Of a DNA stretch of 64,000 nt, positions 30,413 through 39,057 are shown one piece after another. Numbering within the stretch: position 1 is the stretch's first letter; the number at the start of each line of letters is the position of its first letter. The position numbers and the translations under genes were made by a program. Under the pieces are notes generated by a model. The model was not told the DNA's origin and searched no databases. It saw only the letters and a program-made list of their open reading frames with translations. The stretch comes from Fibrobacter succinogenes (GTDB taxonomy: Bacteria; Fibrobacterota; Fibrobacteria; Fibrobacterales; Fibrobacteraceae): NCBI GenBank assembly GCA_902800345.1, contig CADCDO010000001.1:103487-167486 (forward strand), in the 5' to 3' direction.

Positions 30413-33400
30413 AAAAGAACCAGATTGAATTTTCGACGATTGACTTGGTCGGTTCCCTCTTTGTAAGCGACAGTATCGCCCAGATTGCCCAGCGCAAGTG
30501 TTCTGCCCAGTCCGAGAAGGACTATAACTTGCCTCCTGGAATCAAGTTCAGTGACCAGACCAGCCGTGCGTTCAGTATCGCGAAGGCGCTCTATGCCGAA
30601 TACGCTTCCAAGAATGCCTCGTTTGACTCACTGAAGAACTTCATCTTCCAGCTTTTCGGTACCGCTCTCGACTATACCGGTATTACCGAGGAACAGCCAG
30701 CCGTAATCGGCGGCGTGAAATATCCGGTGACGACCTTCGTGACGCCGAATGTTCCGCTTGTTATTGTGCCAGCAGACCTCTCGCTCGACGTGGCCGATGC
30801 CCGTTTCACCATCGAAGGCGTGACTAGCCGCAAAAAGAGCGGCTATGCGCTTGCCCAGATGTTCCTGAACGCAAGTGAACCTTGCACATGGGCGATTGTT
30901 ACCAACGGACGTGAACTCCGCCTGCTCCGCGACAGCGAAAGCCTTGTCCGTCCCAGCTACCTCTCGTTCAATATCGAATCCATCCTCAAGGAAGACCGTT
31001 ACCCCGATTTCGTGGCGTTCTGGTGCTTTATGCAGGCAAGCCGCGTGAACGTATGGGAACAGTGGCGTACCGAAGGCATCTTGCAAGGTACGCGCGTGCG
31101 CGAAGGTCTGCGTACCGGCGTCACCAATGCGCTTCTATACCTTGGTGCTGGATTCCTCAAGACCGAAGGCCCCGGCAACAATGTGCTTCTGAACTCCCTT
31201 GCCGAAGGCAAGCGCCCAGACGGTGCTCCCTATACCGTTCAGGTGTTCTACAAGGCGCTATTGCGCGAAGTTTACCGATTCCTCTTCCTCAGCACCATTG
31301 AGGAACGTGGCCTTATTTTTGCCCATCCGAGCGAATCCGGCACCGACGCGGAACTTGAACCGAGATTCCGTAATGCCCATCGACTTTACTGGACTGGCTA
31401 CAGCGTCCATCGCTTGGCCGAACGCGCCAAGAAAGCTATCCGTACCGACCGCTATACCGACCTCTGGCATGGCGTGAAGGTGGTCTATAAGGCATTCCAG
31501 GAAGGCAATGACAATTTGGACTTGATGCCGCTTGGCGGTTTGTTTAAGGCTGACCAGTGTCCGCTACTGGATGCATGCGAACTTGACAATGAACACCTGA
31601 TGAAGGCCATCCGTCAGCTCCGTTGGAACGATATCGACGGAGTGAAGACCTTTACCGATTACCGTAACATGGGCACTGAAGAGTTCGGTTCTGTTTACGA
31701 GAGTCTGTTGGAACTCGTGCCACATGTGGATTTACAGGCCAAAACATTCAGTTTCGTGGGCGTGGGTGACGAAGACGGCATTATCGAAGACGGTTCGACC
31801 AAGGGTAACGCCCGTAAGCTCAGTGGTAGCTACTATACCGATGCAAGCCTCGTGCAGAGCCTTATCAAGACGGCTCTTGAACCCGCCATCGAAGCGAAAC
31901 TCAAGGCCGAAGAGGACCTCGCCCGTAAGGAAAATCGTGCGCCGGATTATGAACGCGCCATCCTTGATTTCCGTATGATTGACGCTGGAAGCGGTTCTGG
32001 GCATTTCTTGCTTGCCGGTAGCCGTCGTTTGGCAGAAGTCCTTAGTGAAAAGCGCCTCGAAAAGACGGGGGAGAGTGCGACCGCCGAAACCTACCGCAAG
32101 GCGCTCCGCGATGTGATTACCAACTGCATTTATGGTGTGGACTTGAACGAAATGGCCGTGGAACTGGCTCGAACCGCGCTCTGGCTTGAAGGTTATGAAC
32201 CAGGTAAGCCATTAGAGTTCCTGAATCACCATATTAAGCAAGGTAACTCGCTAGTTGGTGTATTTGATCTCAAGGTTCTTGAAGATGGAGTTCCGGCCGC
32301 TGCGTACACAGCGTTAATTGGCGATGACAAGGCTGTATGCACGGCAACCAGGAAGACGAATGACTCCCAGTCGGGTAAAAAGTCACAGCAGAACTTCTTT
32401 AAGAAGGCGAAGCCTCTATCTAATGAAAGACTGGCTAAACTTACTCGCGATATAGAGGCTTTACCTAATGACAACTTGGCATATGAAGAGCGTAAGCGTA
32501 CACTTTATGAAAAACTTTTAAATGATGCAGACTATATCAAGAACCGGACGGCCTGTGATCTTTATACGGCGGCATTCTTTGCCAAAAAAACGAATCTATT
32601 GACGATTCCGACTAGCGAAGATGTTTACGACGTAATGAACGACCTTGAAGAGACAAAGCAAGGTATCCGTGAACTTGCAGCCAAACTGAGCGAAGAATAC
32701 TCATTCTTCCATTGGCCGGTGGAGTTCCCTGAAGTATTCGCCAAGGGCGGCTTCGACTGCGTAGTGGGAAATCCGCCGTGGGATGTATCCGAATTAAGTG
32801 AAATCGAATTTTTTGCAAATTTGTTGCCAGAAATAGCCGTATTAAGTAGCAATGATCGAAAACCTGCTATAGACAGGATGAAGAAAGAAAAGCCGCATAT
32901 TTACGAATTATTTGAAATAAGAAAGCATGCTCTTGAAGCAGAAAACACTTACTATGGAAAAAGTGGGCGTTTCCCGTTGACATCTTTCGGTAAGGTGAAT
33001 CTTTATTCAAAATTTGCTGAACTCAATTGTGCTCTTCGAAATAAGAATGGAACGACAGGGTTTGTGTGTCCCAGCGGAATTTCCACAGATGATTCCACTA
33101 AGGTTTTTTTTGGAACTATTTCTTCCAATGGAGAACTTCATTCGCTTTATGATTTTGAAAACAAGGAAGGAATTTTCCCGAATGTCCATAAAATGTATAA
33201 GTTCTGCCTATTGACCATTTCTCGCGAAAATGGCTCTGGCGATTTTGCCTTTTTCCTGAAAAATGTCGCAGAACTAGAAGATAAACAACGTCATTTCACA
33301 ATGACGTCTGATGATTTTGAACTTATCAATCCAAATACTCGAACATGTCCTGTGTTTAGAAGTATTGCTGACGCCGAACTAGCCAAGAAAATTTATCATA

Positions 33401-34638
33401 AAGCGGGTGTATTTGTAAAAGAAAATCCCAATAAAGACGATCCTGATATGGGTAATCCATGGGGTGTCAGTTTCCAGCAGATGTATAATATGTCCTCTGC
33501 GAGTAATTTATTCATTAAACAGGGCAACGTTGAATGTGACAATTGTCAAATACTACCGCTATATGAAGGAAAATTCATTAACCAATTAGATCATCGTTGG
33601 GCAACCTATCAAGATGTTCCTTTGAAAACATACAAAGAAGAACCTAGGGATATTTTGAATGAAGAAAAAACGAGTACATCATTTTCAATAAAACCACGAT
33701 TTTATGTTCCATATGAAGAAACAATTCTTCGCTTAACACGACTCGACAAAAGTGTTGTTTCTAGTTATCGTAAGGCCAAAGATGGCGATACTATTGCAAG
33801 TGATAGACTAAGGGATTCTTTGCTGGAAATAGGAGCCGGAGAGATATCGGAAGATTTAAGAAATGCATACTATAGCGTTGCTAATAGTACAAATTTAGTG
33901 CCGGATACCTTTAATTTAGCGTTACACATGTGCCCAAAATATTTAATGGGTTGGAGAGATGTCACTAATTCAATGAATGCGAGAACTCAAATTGTATCTG
34001 TATTTCCTATGACCGGTGTGGGTGATACGTTGCCTTTGATTCATTTCAAAACAAGTATTGACTCCGCCCTTAAAGCGTGTTTTCTGGGAAATATGAATAC
34101 GCTTGTAATGGATTTTATTGCAAAATTGAAAATAGGTGGCGTACATATGAAGCAGTTCTCAATGAAGCAATTATCAGTTCTTCATCCGTCCACCTACACT
34201 GAACAGGCTCTTGATTTTATCGTTCCACGCGTATTCGCCTTGACTTATACCGCTACCGATATCGTCGAATGGGCTCGTGCACTCTGGAACGACGCTAGCG
34301 TGGACCTCCGCAAGCTCATCCTTGCCCAGCACAAGGATCTGCCCACCGGCACCGACATCGAAACCCTTGTCGCCTCCGACTTCGATCCGACCACTATTCC
34401 TCCCATCGTCTTCGAAGACTCGCATCGAGCCAAACTCCGCGCCGAACTCGACGCCTACTTCGCAAAACTCTACGGCTTAAGCCGCCGCGACCTCGAATAC
34501 ATCCTTGACCCCAAAGCCGTCATGGGCGTCGATTACCCCAGCGAAACCTTCCGCGTCCTCCGCGACGCCGAACTTGCCACCTACGGCGAATACCGCACCC
34601 AACGCCTCGTCCTCGAAGCTTGGGATAAGATGAATTAA
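30409..34638 (+). CDS. N6-adenine DNA methylase, DrmMI / type IIG-like
   Basis: A 1409-residue adenine methylase of the Eco57I/PglX type. The AdoMet motif I DAGSGSGH begins at Asp525 and catalytic motif IV is NPPW at 788-791. The N-terminal 450 residues are helical without a visible nuclease motif. Bases 32800-34190 (about residues 798-1261) are strikingly AT-rich compared with both flanks, just where the target-recognition domain of such enzymes lies, suggesting a swapped specificity domain. In DISARM the methylase marks host DNA. Four-base overlap with the ATPase gene. Confidence 0.92.
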   Translation: MKKNQIEFSTIDLVGSLFVSDSIAQIAQRKCSAQSEKDYNLPPGIKFSDQTSRAFSIAKALYAEYASKNASFDSLKNFIFQLFGTALDYTGITEEQPAVIGGVKYPVTTFVTPNVPLVIVPADLSLDVADARFTIEGVTSRKKSGYALAQMFLNASEPCTWAIVTNGRELRLLRDSESLVRPSYLSFNIESILKEDRYPDFVAFWCFMQASRVNVWEQWRTEGILQGTRVREGLRTGVTNALLYLGAGFLKTEGPGNNVLLNSLAEGKRPDGAPYTVQVFYKALLREVYRFLFLSTIEERGLIFAHPSESGTDAELEPRFRNAHRLYWTGYSVHRLAERAKKAIRTDRYTDLWHGVKVVYKAFQEGNDNLDLMPLGGLFKADQCPLLDACELDNEHLMKAIRQLRWNDIDGVKTFTDYRNMGTEEFGSVYESLLELVPHVDLQAKTFSFVGVGDEDGIIEDGSTKGNARKLSGSYYTDASLVQSLIKTALEPAIEAKLKAEEDLARKENRAPDYERAILDFRMIDAGSGSGHFLLAGSRRLAEVLSEKRLEKTGESATAETYRKALRDVITNCIYGVDLNEMAVELARTALWLEGYEPGKPLEFLNHHIKQGNSLVGVFDLKVLEDGVPAAAYTALIGDDKAVCTATRKTNDSQSGKKSQQNFFKKAKPLSNERLAKLTRDIEALPNDNLAYEERKRTLYEKLLNDADYIKNRTACDLYTAAFFAKKTNLLTIPTSEDVYDVMNDLEETKQGIRELAAKLSEEYSFFHWPVEFPEVFAKGGFDCVVGNPPWDVSELSEIEFFANLLPEIAVLSSNDRKPAIDRMKKEKPHIYELFEIRKHALEAENTYYGKSGRFPLTSFGKVNLYSKFAELNCALRNKNGTTGFVCPSGISTDDSTKVFFGTISSNGELHSLYDFENKEGIFPNVHKMYKFCLLTISRENGSGDFAFFLKNVAELEDKQRHFTMTSDDFELINPNTRTCPVFRSIADAELAKKIYHKAGVFVKENPNKDDPDMGNPWGVSFQQMYNMSSASNLFIKQGNVECDNCQILPLYEGKFINQLDHRWATYQDVPLKTYKEEPRDILNEEKTSTSFSIKPRFYVPYEETILRLTRLDKSVVSSYRKAKDGDTIASDRLRDSLLEIGAGEISEDLRNAYYSVANSTNLVPDTFNLALHMCPKYLMGWRDVTNSMNARTQIVSVFPMTGVGDTLPLIHFKTSIDSALKACFLGNMNTLVMDFIAKLKIGGVHMKQFSMKQLSVLHPSTYTEQALDFIVPRVFALTYTATDIVEWARALWNDASVDLRKLILAQHKDLPTGTDIETLVASDFDPTTIPPIVFEDSHRAKLRAELDAYFAKLYGLSRRDLEYILDPKAVMGVDYPSETFRVLRDAELATYGEYRTQRLVLEAWDKMN

Positions 34639-34669
34639 CTAGAAAAAATGTGAAAAAACAAAAAAAATG

Positions 34670-34698
34670 TTGACAAAAGCAGTTTTTTAGGTGATAAT
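34670..34698 (+). promoter_or_regulatory. Near-consensus sigma-70 promoter of the toxin-chaperone module
   Basis: TTGACA at 34670 and GATAAT at 34693 with exactly 17 bases between. It lies 73 bases before the first gene of the module, which therefore looks independently transcribed from the methylase operon. Confidence 0.8.
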
Positions 34699-34771
34699 TA
34701 TTAAGAACAATCGTCTGCATTGTCGAATGTTTTGTATTTTTGTCACGAAAAAAGGAACAACAGGAGCTAAA

Positions 34772-35023
34772 ATGAAGCCCGAATACGAAGAACTTTTGAA
34801 TAATTTTGAAAGATATCTTGATTCGATGAGCCAAACCGAGTTTGACTCTATTGTTGATTCTATTGCAAAAGAAAGAGATAATGGTGAATCGTTTGGTTTT
34901 GATTTATCTCTTGATTCAATGCATGGTTGTTTTTTGTCGTCTTTAGCGGCAAATATTTATTCCAATGTATCTTTATCTGTTGAATCGGATTACAACTCTC
35001 CTTGCTATGTGATGGTTGCCTAA
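34772..35023 (+). CDS. Small acidic protein, candidate antitoxin of a CmdTAC-like module
   Basis: An 83-residue protein with an acidic helical N-terminus (YEELLNNFERYL) and a mixed C-terminus. No family recognised. The ATG at 34772 follows GGAGCTAAA; upstream in-frame codons look like leader sequence after the promoter at 34670. The stop overlaps the next start in TAATG, so it is coupled to the SecB-like gene. Size and place match the antitoxin slot of toxin-antitoxin-chaperone operons. The role is inferred from context only. Confidence 0.7.
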   Translation: MKPEYEELLNNFERYLDSMSQTEFDSIVDSIAKERDNGESFGFDLSLDSMHGCFLSSLAANIYSNVSLSVESDYNSPCYVMVA

Positions 35024-35448
35024 TGGAAGCTCAAACTCCTGCCTTTTCCTTAAAACGCTATTGGTTCGATGATATTGTCCTTACATCAAAGGGATTTGTC
35101 CCGAACGAAAATATAAGGGTGGACCTCGGGCCGAAGTGTGCCTTTAGCAAGAGTTCGCATTCTGCAATTTTGGAAGTGACATTTACAGCATCTACGGGAA
35201 GTGTCGAAAAACCATTTTTCAGCGTCAAATGTTGTGGTGAATATGTTTTTGGGGAATCTGTAAAAACAGTTTCTGACATTCCAGACTTCTTTTATGCAAA
35301 TGGAATCGCCATCATTTACCCTTATTTACGCGCTTACGTAAGTCTTGTTTCTCAACAGGCTAATTTTGGTTGTGCCATTATTTTGCCTTTGTCCAACCTT
35401 TCTGGCATCAAGGATTTTGTAAAGAAGAATACAACAGAGATTGATTGA
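35023..35448 (+). CDS. SecB-like chaperone of a toxin-antitoxin-chaperone module
   Basis: A 141-residue protein resembling SecB: a beta-rich body (LEVTFTAST, FFSVKCCGEYVFG), then the family's IIYPYLRAYVS segment (residues 97-107) and the LPLSNL near the C-terminus. In toxin-antitoxin-chaperone systems, including the anti-phage CmdTAC, a SecB-like protein protects the antitoxin. The start overlaps the preceding stop (TAATG) and the stop overlaps the next start (TGATG), a tightly coupled three-gene operon. A general secretion role is unlikely in this setting. Cys residues 65-66 are unusual. Confidence 0.8.
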   Translation: MEAQTPAFSLKRYWFDDIVLTSKGFVPNENIRVDLGPKCAFSKSSHSAILEVTFTASTGSVEKPFFSVKCCGEYVFGESVKTVSDIPDFFYANGIAIIYPYLRAYVSLVSQQANFGCAIILPLSNLSGIKDFVKKNTTEID

Positions 35449-36062
35449 TGGCACTCTTGTATCAAACCGTCTCTGAACCTCCTCCGCAGAACGTAACACC
35501 GTGCGTTCCTATTTTTAGCAAGCAGATTACTCAAGCCAATGCCGTAACTGATTATGAAAAAAGGCATATCGGTTATCGACCATGGTTAGGAGATGGTTAT
35601 TATTTTTGGGAAGGTTTTAAAAGCCATGCTCATCATTGGGGTAAAACCCATTGCGGGGGAGCCTACGCAATTTACACACTTGAATATATCTATGGTGATA
35701 ATGTAGGTTGCCTTAATTTGGTTGATAATCCTGACCATATTGAGCTGATTGAGCGCGTAATTGAAGTTTTTGTTAAGAGTAAAAATCGTAAGCCAGAATT
35801 TTTAAGCGAGGTGATTTATTTTTTTCGAGCTTCGATGAAAAGTAATCCGTCATCGAAAAAATTTGATTCTATTCGTACATTAGCTGATGGCGGAATGGAT
35901 TTAGGAGGAGACCCAATACTGCGTTTTGATAAAGCAAATGGTGCCGTTTATCATATAAAACGCCAAATCCAGGTTTGCTTCTGGCAACGAAACGAGTGCT
36001 TCGACAGAATAAGAAAAATATTTCCGGAAGATTGTATTTCAGAAGACATTCAATATGTCTGA
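35448..36062 (+). CDS. Putative ADP-ribosyltransferase-like toxin
   Basis: A 204-residue protein with the arrangement H40...GDGYYFW at 48-54, A61...WG at 64-65. This resembles the HG..GxGxYx(T/S)...A..W pattern of ADP-ribosyltransferase folds. Fold assignment is by eye and uncertain. In CmdTAC the toxin is an mRNA ADP-ribosyltransferase restrained by antitoxin and SecB-like chaperone; the neighbours here match that plan, with order antitoxin-chaperone-toxin. The ATG overlaps the chaperone stop. Its 3' end lies 34 bases before the first truncated HNH copy. Confidence 0.62.
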   Translation: MALLYQTVSEPPPQNVTPCVPIFSKQITQANAVTDYEKRHIGYRPWLGDGYYFWEGFKSHAHHWGKTHCGGAYAIYTLEYIYGDNVGCLNLVDNPDHIELIERVIEVFVKSKNRKPEFLSEVIYFFRASMKSNPSSKKFDSIRTLADGGMDLGGDPILRFDKANGAVYHIKRQIQVCFWQRNECFDRIRKIFPEDCISEDIQYV

Positions 36063-36096
36063 ATATCGTGCAACTCTTTAGAAAGGGCTGCTTAGA

Positions 36097-36150
36097 ATGA
36101 CCTTCACTGAACGAGAACGGATTAAAAAGGCCGGTGTTAACTTTAATTGA
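36097..36150 (+). pseudogene. Truncated 5' copy of the HNH gene, remnant 1
   Basis: A 17-codon frame. The first 13 codons (MTFTERERIKKAG) match the start of the HNH gene at 41666 at nucleotide level with very few changes. Similarity then stops and the frame closes at AACTTTAATTGA. It separates the toxin-chaperone module from the 616-residue gene. Confidence 0.88.
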
Positions 36151-36166
36151 AAGAAGGTGTTGAATA

Positions 36167-38017
36167 GTGTTCTATAGTCCTAGTACAAGTCTTGTCGACT
36201 GGTTCGAAATGAAGAGGCTCAGAACCAAGAGCCTTGATTCTGATGTTTGGATTCCGCTATGGTCTATAGAAGAGGAACTAAAGGGGGCTCATTTTCAACC
36301 TGGTTCAGAACAGAACGACTACTGCGCAAGGAGCATTCTTGTTCCTAATGAGTTTTTTGATGTAGTTGGTAAGTTGCAATGGGATGATGTTTGCTCGCAT
36401 TATGAAGCCTGTTCCTGGGTAGACGACGACGGCATTTATATTTCTTGTGACGAGGCGAGAGAATCTGCACGCAAGGATGAATGTGATAGAAAAGAGGGCG
36501 AAGATTGGTGGATTCCGATTAACGGAATCTATCCGGTTCTTGTTCAATCTTTCGAATGTGGTGAGAAAAGTGTTTGGAATCTTCACCAAGATATTATTAT
36601 TGCCTTAAAGTTGCTTCGCAAAGGTGATGCCTGGATCCGTCCAGACGAAGATGATGTGGAAGTGGTTCGCCTTACGCGAGATGCCGAAGGCAAACCTCAG
36701 AAGATGGAAATCAAGAACGAATTTCTGAAAGACTATCTGTGCGCTAGGCAGATGGGGTTGTATGTGCTAACATACCGCGCTCGAAAGATGTTCTTCCAAG
36801 ACAAACCCAATATTGGATGGAATAAAGGTTGTACCGAAGTTCAGCTTGATAACGGTAAATGGTGGGGTACATATAATGAAACAACAGAAAACGGATTTCC
36901 GCTAGGGGAAAAAGCAACTGTTATAGAGGCGAGCAGAACCGATATAGATCCCGAAGACGATGTTCCTATAATGGATTTCCCAAAGGATGATTGCATTCAG
37001 ACCACTACCAAAGAGGTGAGTATTAGTGGAAAGAATGTCGTGCATATGTTATGGGGAGAACTATGGAGGAATGAACTGATTCTTCCGGGATCTGAAAGTG
37101 TGCGTGTTCGAGGCGATGAACCGTCAAAAGTCCCTTCATTCATAATTGATGCTTCTGGAAAAAGCGTTCCTTCTAGTGACTTGAAGGATGGAATGCGGTG
37201 GCTTTGGTTTGATGCTGAGGTCGCTAACGCTTTATTGGCGAAGAATAGAGGTTTCCTTGTATGGTACACCCTTGAAACAGGAGCGATTGGATGTGGACAG
37301 GAAAATTCCGTTCATTTCGGTATAAATGATTCAGGCCATATTACTGTTTATGCCAAAGACATATCCTTTTTGCCTATTTGGATTCAACAGATTTGGGCCG
37401 GTTACAATATATCCCCAGATGGTGGTGGTGTTGCAAGGGAACTGATGATGTCTCAGGTTGAGGCAAAACCGGCTTCAACCCAAGCTCCAGAGCATTTTCT
37501 GCCTATTGAATATAAGCGACTAAATGCATCATTCCAGAACAAGTACGGCATACCGTTGTTTAATATAACGACGGAAGTTGAGGACCTTCTGGTGAATGTG
37601 AACCGCTTTATAAGTGTTTCATCGGATGGTTTCTTCGAATTAGCCAAGAACTTGGCAAAGCTAACATGTGATAGCATAAACAAAAAGGCGCTTTTAAAAC
37701 TACTTACCGGTGTAGAAGAAAAGTTAGGGTCATTAAAGGTTCTAGAAGGCATTTTAATCCAAAAAGAATCTATTGCTGATGAAGAGGCAAAGTCTATCAT
37801 GGCTCCGTTTTTTGGAATTAATGAATTACGTCAGACGGACGCCCATATTAAAGGCCCCGATGCTGAAAAGGCGATGCAAACGGTTGGTATCAATAAGGAC
37901 TTGATTCCGCTGTTCCGTGGAACAGCCATGCTTTGCCAGTTTGTAAATACGATTGCTACGATAAATGGTATAATTACCAATGAAAAAGAGACCGGTGAAA
38001 CATCACCGATCTCGTAA
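36167..38017 (+). CDS. 616-residue protein of unknown function with possible HEPN-like motif
   Basis: GTG start at 36167 with GAAGGTGT upstream. The N-terminal half is acidic and Trp-rich (SVWNLHQD, WNKGC), with no domain I recognise. A central segment has many Gly-Trp and Asp-Gly turns, and from about residue 440 the protein is helical. Near the end R555-QTDA-H560 fits the R-x4-H pattern of HEPN ribonucleases and sits in helical context, a weak hint of an RNA-cutting effector. It stands alone between the two truncated HNH copies, so it is probably a one-gene defence cassette. There are no membrane segments. Confidence 0.75.
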   Translation: MFYSPSTSLVDWFEMKRLRTKSLDSDVWIPLWSIEEELKGAHFQPGSEQNDYCARSILVPNEFFDVVGKLQWDDVCSHYEACSWVDDDGIYISCDEARESARKDECDRKEGEDWWIPINGIYPVLVQSFECGEKSVWNLHQDIIIALKLLRKGDAWIRPDEDDVEVVRLTRDAEGKPQKMEIKNEFLKDYLCARQMGLYVLTYRARKMFFQDKPNIGWNKGCTEVQLDNGKWWGTYNETTENGFPLGEKATVIEASRTDIDPEDDVPIMDFPKDDCIQTTTKEVSISGKNVVHMLWGELWRNELILPGSESVRVRGDEPSKVPSFIIDASGKSVPSSDLKDGMRWLWFDAEVANALLAKNRGFLVWYTLETGAIGCGQENSVHFGINDSGHITVYAKDISFLPIWIQQIWAGYNISPDGGGVARELMMSQVEAKPASTQAPEHFLPIEYKRLNASFQNKYGIPLFNITTEVEDLLVNVNRFISVSSDGFFELAKNLAKLTCDSINKKALLKLLTGVEEKLGSLKVLEGILIQKESIADEEAKSIMAPFFGINELRQTDAHIKGPDAEKAMQTVGINKDLIPLFRGTAMLCQFVNTIATINGIITNEKETGETSPIS

Positions 38018-38032
38018 ACTTGGCGGCAATCA

Positions 38033-38115
38033 ATGCGGGGATGGATTACTCCACGGGCGCGTTCCTGCTTCCTTTGGGGAAGTACTCTTCCTGTTTTAAG
38101 TGTAGCCCCGCATTT
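38033..38115 (-). ncRNA. GC-rich structured element after the small antisense frame
   Basis: AATGCGGGG (38032) and CCCCGCATT (38106) can pair over about 75 bases that also contain a CTTCC...GGAAG helix. On the minus strand it directly follows the 19-codon frame at 38114-38173. Base composition is unlike the AT-rich surroundings. An RNA with regulatory or toxin-antitoxin function is possible, but no known class is recognised. Confidence 0.4.
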
Positions 38116-38173
38116 ATGCCACGTTGCTCGCTACACACATAGACACCTTAATGAAGACGTTTAGTATTGCCAT
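38114..38173 (-). CDS. Possible 19-residue hydrophobic peptide (type I toxin-like)
   Basis: ATG at 38173 on the minus strand is preceded at ideal distance by AAAGGAGG, one of the best ribosome sites in the window. It encodes 19 residues beginning MAILNVFIK, hydrophobic with one Lys and one Cys. Size, hydrophobicity and the following structured RNA resemble small type I toxins such as Ibs. It runs against the neighbouring genes. The assignment is speculative. Confidence 0.35.
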   Translation of the reverse strand: MAILNVFIKVSMCVASNVA

Positions 38174-38338
38174 AAAGACCTCCTTTGTTAATGTTTTACA
38201 TTTTTTAGAAAGGCTTGCTATCAGGCTCCACAGAAAATCGACGATTATAAATGTTATTGTCGTGATGTCTCCAGGAAGATTCAGACTTTTACTAAACTTA
38301 TTCCAAATATAGCAATTTTTATTAATATTGATGGTACT

Positions 38339-38428
38339 ATGACCTTCACAGAACGAGAACTGATTAAAAAGGCTGGCGCCGATTCGGGCTGGAGCATCGT
38401 AGAATCCGATGGTTCAAACTTTATTTAG
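38339..38428 (+). pseudogene. Truncated 5' copy of the HNH gene, remnant 2
   Basis: A 29-codon frame whose first 25 codons encode the same residues as the HNH gene at 41666, through GWSIVESDG, with only a few silent base changes. It then closes as SNFI-stop. The junction AACTTTATTTAG resembles AACTTTAATTGA of remnant 1. It lies between the 616-residue gene and the Thoeris module. Confidence 0.92.
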
Positions 38429-38458
38429 ATTGTTATAGGATTGAAATAAGGATGGAAT

Positions 38459-39046
38459 ATGATTACAGAGGTTTTTAATAGACATGCGTTTGATTCATAT
38501 CGTGTAACGACTCTCATGGAGGCGTATTCTTCTACTTTAGCGCAGGAAGGCGCTTCTCAAGAAGAACCTGTCAGTATATTCCTATCTCATAGGCATGCCG
38601 ACTTGGATGACACAAAAGGAATTATAGGCTATTTGACTAAAAATTATAATGTCTTAGTATATATCGATAGCCAAGATCCAACGTTGCCGTCATCAACATG
38701 TGTCGAAACTGCAAAACGCATCAAACGACGAATATCATCGTGCAAAAAATTTATCTTCTTGGCTACCAATGGTGCTATTGAATCTAAATGGTGTAATTGG
38801 GAACTTGGATATGGAGATGCCTATAAATTCGATAAGGATATTGCAATTCTTGCAATGAAAGATTCTTCTATTTATGGGGGTGATTTCAATGGCAAGGAAT
38901 ATATGGAAATGTATCCGTCTGTTGTTTTTAGCGATGAAAACACACCAAAGAAAAGTGGAGGTTGTTTTTCCAAAGGGCTATATGTAAAAACAACAAATGG
39001 TACAGATGTATTTTTGACGGCTTTTGATAAATGGCTGGAAGGATAG
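38459..39046 (+). CDS. TIR-domain protein, Thoeris ThsB-type
   Basis: A 195-residue protein: about 37 leading residues, then a TIR domain with SIFLSHRHADLDD, a YIDSQD strand, and KWCNWELG, whose Glu is the expected catalytic residue. It is followed 11 bases later (overlapping alternative start at 39031) by a second TIR gene and then thsA. In Thoeris, ThsB TIR proteins sense infection and make a cyclic ADP-ribose-type signal for ThsA. It resembles the TIR domain of the 46341 gene more than the other two ThsB-like proteins here. Confidence 0.85.
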   Translation: MITEVFNRHAFDSYRVTTLMEAYSSTLAQEGASQEEPVSIFLSHRHADLDDTKGIIGYLTKNYNVLVYIDSQDPTLPSSTCVETAKRIKRRISSCKKFIFLATNGAIESKWCNWELGYGDAYKFDKDIAILAMKDSSIYGGDFNGKEYMEMYPSVVFSDENTPKKSGGCFSKGLYVKTTNGTDVFLTAFDKWLEG

Positions 39047-39057
39047 CTATTCAAGTA

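Noticed and set aside
34670..36062. Ordinary SecB for protein export
   Set aside because: The gene sits in a coupled three-gene operon with a small protein and a possible toxin inside a defence island, unlike export secB loci.
38124..38312. 62-residue plus-strand frame between the 616-residue gene and remnant 2
   Set aside because: No ribosome site before its ATG. The minus strand of the same stretch has a far better start signal, so this is probably a shadow.
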